From positions 2,976,001-3,040,000 of the forward strand of contig NZ_JBBKTT010000001.1 of assembly GCF_037892425.1 (NCBI RefSeq): a stretch of DNA of 64,000 bases. The letters are read 5' to 3'. A program made the position numbers and the translations under genes. Numbering within the stretch: the first letter of the stretch is position 1; each line of letters starts with the position of its first letter. The DNA comes from Lacibacter sp. H375. GTDB taxonomy: Bacteria; Bacteroidota; Bacteroidia; Chitinophagales; Chitinophagaceae. Below, piece after piece: positions 25,190 through 33,162 of this stretch. The notes under the pieces are model-generated. The model was given only the letters and a program-made list of their open reading frames with translations, was not told the DNA's origin and searched no databases.

Positions 25190-25894
25190 ATGAGTAAAAG
25201 ATTTTTATTGCCGGTATTGGTCATGCTGTTGTTTTCAACTGTAGCTGCACAGGTAAAACTTCCGGTTTTGCACGACAGCTTGTTCTCCACCTACTATCAT
25301 CAACGGGTTTCTTTTTTTAAGGAGATGCCTGTAACAAAGGGGGAGATAATATTTCTTGGCAATAGCATAACTGATGGAGCGGAATGGGCACAACTCTTCA
25401 ACGATTTGCGTATGAAGAATCAAGGCATTAGTGGCGACGTCACAGCAGGTTTGTTACATCGGTTGGATGTTGTAACAGATCGTAAACCAGCAAAGATTTT
25501 TTTATTGATAGGGACAAATGATTTGGCAAGAGGTATCAGTGCCGATACGGTATTGCATAACATTTACCTTCTTGCTGATTATGTGAAACAACAATCTCCC
25601 AAAACTAAGCTGTATGTGCAAAGTATTCTGCCTGTAAATGATGTGTATGGCAAATTTGCAGGGCATACAAAGAACGGAGAGAAAATTAAAGCTGCAAATG
25701 AGTTGTTGAAATCAAATGCAACAGCACATAACTATCAGTATATCGATCTGTACAGTGCTTTTGTTGATGAAAATGGAAAGCTGAAAAAAGAGTTAAGCAA
25801 CGACGGCTTGCATTTGATGGGTAATGCTTACCTGTTGTGGAAACAGATTGTTTATCCTTACATATATAAGCGAAAGCTAAAAGTAAGTAATTGA
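25190..25894 (+). CDS. SGNH/GDSL-family hydrolase, exported
   Basis: A 234-residue protein with a signal peptide (to about residue 20). All four SGNH blocks are visible: FLGNSITDGAEW with nucleophile S59, NQGISGD, LLIGTNDLARG and DGLHLMG with D205 and H208. In PULs such enzymes usually remove acetyl groups from sugars, such as sialic acid, mannose or xylose, to expose the chain to glycosidases. It is closely linked to GH95 (14 bases) and precedes GH20 by 84 bases. The acyl group and sugar cannot be identified from the sequence; a lysophospholipase-like role is less likely in this setting. Confidence 0.88.
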   Translation: MSKRFLLPVLVMLLFSTVAAQVKLPVLHDSLFSTYYHQRVSFFKEMPVTKGEIIFLGNSITDGAEWAQLFNDLRMKNQGISGDVTAGLLHRLDVVTDRKPAKIFLLIGTNDLARGISADTVLHNIYLLADYVKQQSPKTKLYVQSILPVNDVYGKFAGHTKNGEKIKAANELLKSNATAHNYQYIDLYSAFVDENGKLKKELSNDGLHLMGNAYLLWKQIVYPYIYKRKLKVSN

Positions 25895-25978
25895 AGGTAA
25901 GAAGTAGAGGATCCTGCGAAATGGATATCTGCATTTGTGCATCTTTAATTATAATTAAACGATAAATCGTAATCGATC

Positions 25979-28285
25979 ATGCCTTTAAGATTTGTAAAAT
26001 CCCTGTTGTTGTTTGTTTGCCCTTTTTTCGTAAATGCACAGCTACAGAATCTCATTATTCCACAGCCTGTTCAATTGAAAATCAAGGAAGGATTTTTTGC
26101 AATCGATAAAAGTGCTTCGGTTCAGTATAACACATCGCAAACTGCATTAAAACCAGCTGTTGATTTTTTTCTGAATGCTGTTAAAGAAGTTTCAGGCGTT
26201 TCGTTGCCAGTGAATAAAACAGCAGCTAAAAAAATTGAATTCATTCTTGTAAATGATAAGCAACTTAACAACGAGGCTTACACGGTAAATGTATCTTCCT
26301 CTTATATTAAGATCAAGGGCAATAGCTATGCCGGTATTTTTTACGGCATCCAATCAATACTGCAAACATTACCACAGGTACGCACTAATGCAGCGTTGCA
26401 GGTGCCTTGCATACAGGTGATAGATGAGCCACGTTTTAAATGGAGAGGCATGCATCTCGATGTGAGCCGTCATTTCTTTTCTGCAGATGTGGTGAAACAA
26501 TACATCAACCTGATGGCGATGTATAAGATGAACACATTTCATTGGCATTTGGTTGATGACCAGGGCTGGCGTATTGAAATAAAAAAATATCCAAAGCTTA
26601 CTTCAACAGGTGCATGGCGTGTTGATCAGAATGATAAAGTGTGGGGTAGTCGTCCGCAGGCACAACCCGGCGAAGCTGCTACTTACGGTGGCTATTACAC
26701 GCAGGAACAGGTAAAAGAAATTGTTGCATACGCTAAAGCAAGAAACGTAACGGTGGTTCCTGAAATTGAAATGCCCGGTCATGTTGCGTCGGCCATTGCA
26801 GCATATCCGCAGTTGAGTTGTACGCAGCAACCGCAATTACCTTTGACTGGCGGCAACTATAATAATGTTTCTTCCAATTATTGCGCAGGTAAAGAAGAAG
26901 TGTTTTCATTTTTGCAGGATGTGTTAACAGAGGTAATTGCATTGTTTCCGTCAAAATACATTCATATTGGTGGCGATGAAGTGGATAAAGGTCCATGGAA
27001 AAAATGTGAGCGTTGCCAGGCACGTATGAAAAAAGAAGGATTAAAGAACGAAGAAGAGCTACAGAGTTATTTTATTAAACGCATGGAGAAATTCATCGTC
27101 AGCAAAAAAAGAAAGATGATCGGTTGGGATGAAATACTCGAAGGAGGACTTGCTCCCGAAGCAACCGTAATGAGCTGGCGTGGTGAAGCCGGTGGCATTG
27201 AAGCTGCAAAAATGAATCATGATGTGGTGATGACACCCGGTTCTCCTTGCTACTTCGATCATTACCAGGCAGGGCCGGAAGGTGAGCCACTTGCTATTGG
27301 TGGTTTTAATACGGTAAAGAAAGTGTACGACTACGAACCCATTCCAAAAGAATTAAGTGCAGAGCAACATAAATATGTATTAGGTGCACAAGGCAATGTG
27401 TGGACAGAATATATTTCTACAGCCGAACATCTCGAATACATGGTGCTGCCACGGATGCTGGCTTTGGCAGAAACAGTTTGGTCACCTGCTGTAAAAAAGG
27501 ACTGGAATGATTTCAACAGACGATTACAGTTTCATTTTAAAGCATTTGAAGCAAAAGGTTTACATTATTCGCCTGGCAATTTCACCGTAGATATTAAGCC
27601 TGCGTCTAAGAATGGTAAACTGGAAGTGGTGTTGTTTTCTGAAGTACCTACTGCTTCTATTCTTTATACAACTGATGGAACAGTGCCAACTGTATCAAGT
27701 ACTGTATTTACTCAACCCATTGCTGTTGCAAATTCACAAACCATTCGTGCAGTAACAATGCAGAACGGAAAGATCATGAACCTGCAGCCTGTTGAACAAC
27801 GTTTTGTGATGCATAAAGCAGTTGGCGCTAATGTGCAGTATGCGTTTGCTCCATCACGTTCATACATGGCCGATGGAATTAACTCCCTAACAGACGGCGT
27901 GCGTGGAAAATCAGCAGTAAATAAATTCTGGCATGGCTTTAATAAAAATAATCTCGTTGCAACAGTTGATCTGGGTACAGAAAAAACGATTAGCCAAATT
28001 ACACTCGGCTGTTTGCAGCATTACCGTGACTGGATCTTTTTACCAACTGCTGTAAAATTTGAAGTTTCGGCCGATGGGAAAACTTTTACTGAAGTAGCAT
28101 ACATCAACAACGATTTATCGGCCAATACACTTGCGCTCACCATCAAAGATTTTACGGCAAAGTTTGCTGCAGCAACAGTACGTTATGTTCGTGTAACTGC
28201 ATTTACACTGGAAGCCTGTCCCAAAGGTCATCCGGGAGAAGGTAAACCAGCATGGACCTTTGCAGATGAGTTGATTGTAGAGTAA
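25979..28285 (+). CDS. GH20 beta-N-acetylhexosaminidase with C-terminal F5/8 domain
   Basis: A 768-residue exported enzyme. A GH20b N-terminal domain (about 22-145) precedes the barrel: FKWRGMHLDVSRHFF, NTFHWHLVDDQGWRIEIKKY, PEIEMPGH and the catalytic pair D333-E334 in IGGDEVDKGPW. WDEILEGGLAP, VMSWRG and GAQGNVWTEYI complete the active site. After about residue 540 there is a chitobiase-like sandwich (SILYTTDGTVPTVSST) and then a discoidin domain (about 625-768) probably binding sugar. It releases terminal GlcNAc or GalNAc by substrate-assisted catalysis. The same two accessory modules occur at the end of the GH92 protein, which suggests the enzymes work at the same surface. The downstream hybrid sensor gene starts 160 bases later. 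Confidence 0.95.
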   Translation: MPLRFVKSLLLFVCPFFVNAQLQNLIIPQPVQLKIKEGFFAIDKSASVQYNTSQTALKPAVDFFLNAVKEVSGVSLPVNKTAAKKIEFILVNDKQLNNEAYTVNVSSSYIKIKGNSYAGIFYGIQSILQTLPQVRTNAALQVPCIQVIDEPRFKWRGMHLDVSRHFFSADVVKQYINLMAMYKMNTFHWHLVDDQGWRIEIKKYPKLTSTGAWRVDQNDKVWGSRPQAQPGEAATYGGYYTQEQVKEIVAYAKARNVTVVPEIEMPGHVASAIAAYPQLSCTQQPQLPLTGGNYNNVSSNYCAGKEEVFSFLQDVLTEVIALFPSKYIHIGGDEVDKGPWKKCERCQARMKKEGLKNEEELQSYFIKRMEKFIVSKKRKMIGWDEILEGGLAPEATVMSWRGEAGGIEAAKMNHDVVMTPGSPCYFDHYQAGPEGEPLAIGGFNTVKKVYDYEPIPKELSAEQHKYVLGAQGNVWTEYISTAEHLEYMVLPRMLALAETVWSPAVKKDWNDFNRRLQFHFKAFEAKGLHYSPGNFTVDIKPASKNGKLEVVLFSEVPTASILYTTDGTVPTVSSTVFTQPIAVANSQTIRAVTMQNGKIMNLQPVEQRFVMHKAVGANVQYAFAPSRSYMADGINSLTDGVRGKSAVNKFWHGFNKNNLVATVDLGTEKTISQITLGCLQHYRDWIFLPTAVKFEVSADGKTFTEVAYINNDLSANTLALTIKDFTAKFAAATVRYVRVTAFTLEACPKGHPGEGKPAWTFADELIVE

Positions 28286-28421
28286 ACAATCAACCAGAAA
28301 AAACATATGAATGATCACTAGTAAATTTTCAAAACAACTGATCTGTAATGACAAATCCAATAAGTGAAACGGGAGATACTATTAAAATTGTTTTCATGAC
28401 ATTTCTACATCAGTAATTACA

Positions 28422-28429
28422 TACTTTTG
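28422..28429 (+). promoter_or_regulatory. -7 element upstream of the first hybrid sensor gene
   Basis: TACTTTTG matches TAnnTTTG perfectly, 17 bases before the GTG start at 28446. This implies a very short leader. No convincing -33 element is seen at the usual distance. Confidence 0.4.
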
Positions 28430-28445
28430 GTGCAATTACAGATAT

Positions 28446-31400
28446 GTGAAGCGACTGTCGAACATTTATAGTTACTCTTTTCTATTGCTTGCTTTTCTGC
28501 TGATAGCAGGAAACGCAGCAGCTCTTCCACCCATTACCCGTTTAGGTATTGAAAAGGGACTTTCGAATAATTCTGTACGTGTCGTGTACCAGGATAAAAA
28601 AGGATTTATTTGGTTGGGTACGTATGACGGGTTGAATCGGTACGACGGAAACGAGTTCAAAGTTTTTAGGAATAAACTGAACGATAGTACATCTCTTCCA
28701 CACAACTATATTTATTCAATACACGAGGATGCCGATAATAATTTATGGGTAGGGACCGGCCAGGGTGTGGTAAAGTACGATCATACATATTCAAACTTCT
28801 CCGCATTATACGGTTATCCTTACCAGGCAAAGCAACCTGTAAAAATAACCATCAATGCAACTTCAATTAGGTCGGGTAATGATGGCTCGTTGCTGGTTGC
28901 AACGAATGGTTGGGGATTGATGGTAAAGAAAAAGAACGATGAGTATGCAAGAGAAGTGCCACTGCTAATTGGTAATCAGAAACTCACTGGATATAATGTA
29001 AGAGATATTGTTATTGATAAAAACATTGCTTGGCTATTTATTTCAGGAAGAGGGTTGTGCCTGTATGATGCAAAACTTGGTAATGTAACATTAGTAAATG
29101 CAGATGTTAAACAAGCCAACTGTATGTTGCAAAACAAAGCGGGCCAAATATGGATCGGTGGAGAAAGCGGTTTGCATTTATATGATCCAGGTGCAAATAA
29201 ATATATCAAAACATATACTGCCGGGAACGGACAGCTGAGTGCACATGATGTAATTACCATTTGCTTCGATAAACAAGACCAGCTTTGGGTAGGTACTGAT
29301 GGTGGTGCCATCAGTATTCTCAATACCACAACAGATGTTTTCTCCTATATTAATTCGGGAGATGAAAAAGACCAGGTTTCAAGTGAAGCAGTTTATTCCA
29401 TTATTCGTGATAAGGAAAACCGTATGTGGATCGGCACCATTAAAGGAGGTTGCAACGTGTTTGATGAACAGAAAAATAATTTTGTTACGATAGCGAGTGA
29501 TCCGCACAAATCAAACACCCTTTCGATCAATTTTATTTATTCTTTTTTTGAAGATAAGGCGGGAGATATTTTTATTGGAACAGAAGGTGGAGGACTCAGC
29601 ATCTGGAATCGTTCAAGCAATACATTTAAAAATTATCGTCATCAGTCAACGAATCCGTCTTCTATCAGCCACAACATTGTTTCGAGTATTCTGCAGGATC
29701 ATACTGGAACATTGTGGATGGCAACCTATGGCGGCGGTATCAATCGTTTTAATAAAACAACGGGTAGCTTCGAACGTTTTCGTTGTATCAATGATATAAC
29801 AGGAGAAGAAAACCGTAATGCATGGTTGATGTACGAAGACAAAGCCAAAACACTTTGGGCAACAACTTTTATAAATGGCCCGTTGTACTTCTTCGATCGT
29901 ACTGCAAACCGTTTTGTTGTATTTGATCATGAGGTGAATGATCTTGTGTCAATATTAGAAGACAGTAAAGGGCAGATGTGGGGTGGCAACACTGTTTCGT
30001 TTATTCGTATCGACCGAAAAAATAAGCAACATAAATTTTATGACCTGGGCAAACCCGTTCGGGCAATTTTCGAAGACAGTAAAAAGAATTTATGGATCGG
30101 TCTTGAAGGTGGAGGCTTGGTTTTGTTTGATGTAGCGAAGGGGGCGATCAAAAAACGTTACTCTTCAGCTGATGGGTTATGTAACAATGCTGTATTAAAT
30201 ATTGAAGAAGATGCAAAAGGCTTTCTGTGGCTTAGTACGTTTAATGGTCTTTCAAAATTCGATCCGGCAACGGGCAGCTTTAAAAACTTTTACGAAAGTG
30301 ATGGGTTGCAGAGTAGCCAGTTTTCGTACAATGCTTCTTACAAGCTGCGTTCAGGCGAAATGCTTTTTGGTGGTATAAGCGGTTTCAATGTATTTGTCCC
30401 CGAAAAAATCAACAGCCGCACTTTTACACCTCCGCTGCAGATCACGAATATTCTTATCAATAATAAAACGGTTTCAGAAGTAACTAAATATATAAAAGAG
30501 AAAAACGCAGGTATCTCAGAATTACGAATACCATTTAAAGAAGCAGTTCTGTTGTTTGAGTTTACAGCATTGGAATATACTTCTCCCGAGAAAATTTCTT
30601 ACGCTTATTACATGGAAGGATGGGATAAAGGCTGGAACTATTCCGGGAACATCCGCAACATCAACTACAATAATATCAGCGAAGGGAATTACAAGCTGCA
30701 TATAAAAAATACAAATGCTAATGGCGATTGGAATACTGACGAAGCTGTGTTGGCTATCACTATTCTTCCACCTTGGTACAGAAGCATTCTTGCGTATTTC
30801 ATCTATGTGTTGCTCGCCGTGTCAATTGTTTATTTATCGTATCGCTACAGGATTCAGCAGACAGACCTCAAGTATAAAGTAAAACTCGCCCAGGTAAATG
30901 CAGAAAAAGAAAAGGAGGTGAATGAAAAGCGCCAATCTTTCTTTACAAATATTACGCACGAATTTCGAACGCCGTTAACACTTATCATCAACCCGTTAAA
31001 AGACCTGCTTAAGCGTGATGATAATAAAGAAGAGAAAGATGAACTGAACGCCGTGTATCGTAATGCCCGCCGTTTATTAAGTTTGGTCGATCAGTTGTTG
31101 TTATTCCGGAAAACAGAGAGTGAAACAGGGAAACTGCAAGTAACTGCTATCAACCTTTTTGATCTTACACACGATACTTTCCTTTATTTCAAACAACAGG
31201 CGAAAGCGAGGCAAATTGATTATACGTTTGAATGTGAGAACAAATCATTAGAGTTGTTTGCAGATAAAGCAAAACTGGAGATTGTGTTTTATAATCTTTT
31301 GTCGAATGCGTTTAAATACACACCTGATAAAGGCAAGATCGTTTTCAACATACAAGAAGAGAGCAATCTGGTCTTGATAAAAATTTCAGATAGTGGTCAG

Positions 31401-32543
31401 GGCATTCCTGCGCATGTTGGCAATAAGATATTCGATAAGTTTTACCAGGTAAGTGAAGACAATGTGCCTACAAAGCCGGGCTTTGGAATTGGCCTGTACC
31501 TGGTTAAGCAATTGGTAGAAGATCATCACGGTTCTATTCAATACAATAGTAAGGAAGGAGAGGGTACGAGTTTTATCGTTGAGTTGAAAAAAGGAAAAGA
31601 GCATTTTGGTAAAGTAACTATTCAGGAATTTGCTTCGTTACAGGAAAACCTGTTGCTTGAAGAGATCAGTGCAGGAATGGAACCGATGGTTGCTGCAAAG
31701 AAATTGGGTACTGATGGCTTAGAGTCGATTGTAAGTGAAAATCTATCGATACTGGTTACGGATGATAATGAACAGTTGCGTAGTTACCTGGTGCAGGTAT
31801 TTAAAGGTGCCTTTATAGTTTACGAAGCCAAAAGTGCAGAAGAAGGATTAAAAATGGCAAAGCAGATTTTACCGGATGTGATCATCAGTGATATGGTGAT
31901 GGGCGAAATGTCGGGCATCGATTTTTGTAAGATCGTAAAAGAAACCCCCTCGCTGAATCATATACCTTTTATATTAATAACAGGAAGCTTCTCGCCTGAA
32001 TCGAAATTGAAAGGGATTGAAGTGGGGGCGGATGATTATATTACCAAGCCTTTTGAAAAGGATATGCTCGTGGCCAGGGTGCAAAGCCTCATCAAAAAAC
32101 AGGAAAACCTCCAGAAATATTTTTATAACGAGATCACCCATCAGCAAAATACACTCAACATTTCAGGTGAGTACAAAGAATTCCTGGAAGCATGTATTGC
32201 CGCAGTTGAAAAAAATCTAGACCGTGATGAATTCAATATCCAAACCCTGGCTTCAGAAATGGGCATGAGCCATAGCAAGCTCTACAAGAAGATCAAAACC
32301 ATTTCGGGACAAAGTGCCAACGCATTTATCCGGTTTATCAGGTTACGGAAAGCAGCCGAGTTGTTCATTAACTCCGATTATAACGTGAACGAAACCGCAT
32401 TTTATGTGGGCATTAAAGACATCAAATACTTCCGTGAGCAGTTTGCCAAAACCTTCGGGATGAAGCCATCCGAGTACATTGAAAAGTACCGGAAGAACCT
32501 GGGAAAAAATTACAAACTCAACGAAAAAGTAAAAAAGGACTAG
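28446..32543 (+). CDS. Hybrid two-component system regulator (HTCS) of PUL 1/PUL 2
   Basis: A 1365-residue single-protein signalling system. Order: signal peptide (GTG start, MKRLSNIYS), two seven-bladed propellers built of repeats such as GFIWLGTYDGLNRYDG (25-690), a Y_Y_Y Ig-like domain (about 690-775), one membrane helix (about 780-803), HisKA with phospho-acceptor His in ITHEFRTPLTLI (about 838), HATPase with DSGQGIPAHVGNKIFDKF, a receiver with Asp in IISDMVMGEMSG (about 1148), and an AraC-type DNA-binding domain (about 1255-1350). The periplasmic sensor binds a glycan fragment and the AraC domain activates PUL genes. It lies between PUL 1 enzymes and the relic susC-susD start of PUL 2. 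The paired C-tract sites downstream (32631, 35757) are candidate targets. Confidence 0.96.
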   Translation: MKRLSNIYSYSFLLLAFLLIAGNAAALPPITRLGIEKGLSNNSVRVVYQDKKGFIWLGTYDGLNRYDGNEFKVFRNKLNDSTSLPHNYIYSIHEDADNNLWVGTGQGVVKYDHTYSNFSALYGYPYQAKQPVKITINATSIRSGNDGSLLVATNGWGLMVKKKNDEYAREVPLLIGNQKLTGYNVRDIVIDKNIAWLFISGRGLCLYDAKLGNVTLVNADVKQANCMLQNKAGQIWIGGESGLHLYDPGANKYIKTYTAGNGQLSAHDVITICFDKQDQLWVGTDGGAISILNTTTDVFSYINSGDEKDQVSSEAVYSIIRDKENRMWIGTIKGGCNVFDEQKNNFVTIASDPHKSNTLSINFIYSFFEDKAGDIFIGTEGGGLSIWNRSSNTFKNYRHQSTNPSSISHNIVSSILQDHTGTLWMATYGGGINRFNKTTGSFERFRCINDITGEENRNAWLMYEDKAKTLWATTFINGPLYFFDRTANRFVVFDHEVNDLVSILEDSKGQMWGGNTVSFIRIDRKNKQHKFYDLGKPVRAIFEDSKKNLWIGLEGGGLVLFDVAKGAIKKRYSSADGLCNNAVLNIEEDAKGFLWLSTFNGLSKFDPATGSFKNFYESDGLQSSQFSYNASYKLRSGEMLFGGISGFNVFVPEKINSRTFTPPLQITNILINNKTVSEVTKYIKEKNAGISELRIPFKEAVLLFEFTALEYTSPEKISYAYYMEGWDKGWNYSGNIRNINYNNISEGNYKLHIKNTNANGDWNTDEAVLAITILPPWYRSILAYFIYVLLAVSIVYLSYRYRIQQTDLKYKVKLAQVNAEKEKEVNEKRQSFFTNITHEFRTPLTLIINPLKDLLKRDDNKEEKDELNAVYRNARRLLSLVDQLLLFRKTESETGKLQVTAINLFDLTHDTFLYFKQQAKARQIDYTFECENKSLELFADKAKLEIVFYNLLSNAFKYTPDKGKIVFNIQEESNLVLIKISDSGQGIPAHVGNKIFDKFYQVSEDNVPTKPGFGIGLYLVKQLVEDHHGSIQYNSKEGEGTSFIVELKKGKEHFGKVTIQEFASLQENLLLEEISAGMEPMVAAKKLGTDGLESIVSENLSILVTDDNEQLRSYLVQVFKGAFIVYEAKSAEEGLKMAKQILPDVIISDMVMGEMSGIDFCKIVKETPSLNHIPFILITGSFSPESKLKGIEVGADDYITKPFEKDMLVARVQSLIKKQENLQKYFYNEITHQQNTLNISGEYKEFLEACIAAVEKNLDRDEFNIQTLASEMGMSHSKLYKKIKTISGQSANAFIRFIRLRKAAELFINSDYNVNETAFYVGIKDIKYFREQFAKTFGMKPSEYIEKYRKNLGKNYKLNEKVKKD

Positions 32544-32630
32544 TGTAACCTCACATCGTTCCCTGTTTAATTTTCTGACTGCCACACACTCATTTTCTTG
32601 CCATTACCCGTGCTTTTAGGTTTAATATCC

Positions 32631-32693
32631 GAATTTACCCCCTTTTTGTACCAAGAATCCCCCATTTACGCCCTCATAAAAAGATAATTTTAG
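32631..32693 (+). promoter_or_regulatory. Paired C-tract direct repeat with 21-nt spacing, relic susC operator
   Basis: GAATTTACCCCCTT (32631-32644) is followed by AATCCCCC. The two C-runs start at 32638 and 32659, exactly 21 bases apart. A promoter-like TAATTTTA lies at 32685. The same arrangement occurs upstream of the intact susC at 35892. A 21-base period puts both half-sites on the same face of the helix, as expected for an AraC-type HTCS domain. Upstream, 32544-32630 shows nothing else. Confidence 0.5.
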
Positions 32694-32738
32694 CTCAGAA
32701 TTTCTAAAAATTTCGATTGCTAATTAAATAACTGCTGT

Positions 32739-32845
32739 ATGAGATTGTTCAATGCTTTATTCCCGGGCCTTTTCAGGATAACACAAAAGCGATACTCTGT
32801 CGCTCTCCCAATCAACCCTCCGTTACTTTTTTATAAGCCCATATA
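32739..32845 (+). other. Start-like ORF beside the relic SusD, possible remnant of a susC start
   Basis: The ATG at 32739 is preceded by AACTGCTGT, as is the ATG of the intact susC at 35892 (AACTGCTGTCAT). The short reading frame continues only to 32921 and has no recognisable domain. Together with the operator-like site before it and the SusD tail after it, this may be what is left of the beginning of a susC after an internal deletion. The assignment rests on position and a nine-base match only. Confidence 0.3.
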
Positions 32846-33141
32846 CCCGTCGATTATGACAATGTTACCAAAACGGTCGACACAGGTGCCAATTAAAGCC
32901 GTACTGAATCGGCTTAGATGATCATCGTTGGCATAATCTCCGAAGCAGGAAGATTACGCTGGTAACGAGTAACAAATTTGATAACGTGATGAAAATTATA
33001 AAAAACTCAAATGCCACATATACTTACAAACGACGATCATCAATTCGTCGTCATAACTTCCGTCCCGAAATGTATTTGATTCCTTTGCCTGATGCAGGGA
33101 TCAATAAAATGCCGGCCATGTTACAAAACCCGGGTTGGTAA
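32846..33141 (+). pseudogene. Remnant of a SusD-like gene (C-terminus, frameshifted)
   Basis: From 32911 to the stop at 33139-33141 one open frame encodes LDDHRWHNLRS, then FDNVMKII, and finally HNFRPEMYLIPLPD and INKMPAMLQNPGW. These are the SusD EGHRWFDLR-like motif and the typical SusD C-terminus (IPxxEINxNPxLxQNPGW). Just upstream, in a second frame, QVPIKAVLN (32883-32909) matches the segment before ERRxELAFEGHRW, and in the third frame PVDYDNVTKTVDT (32846-32884) matches the block before that. No start codon and three frames: this is a decayed end of a susD whose remainder and partner susC are gone. The functional pair at 35892-40564 lies 2.8 kb downstream. Confidence 0.8.
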
Positions 33142-33162
33142 ACATTAAATAAATTTGCGTTT

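Noticed and set aside
25955-25972. Small palindromes near the GH20 start (AATTATAATT and ACGAT-AA-ATCGT)
   Set aside because: Short, AT-rich and common by chance; no supporting repeat elsewhere in the window.
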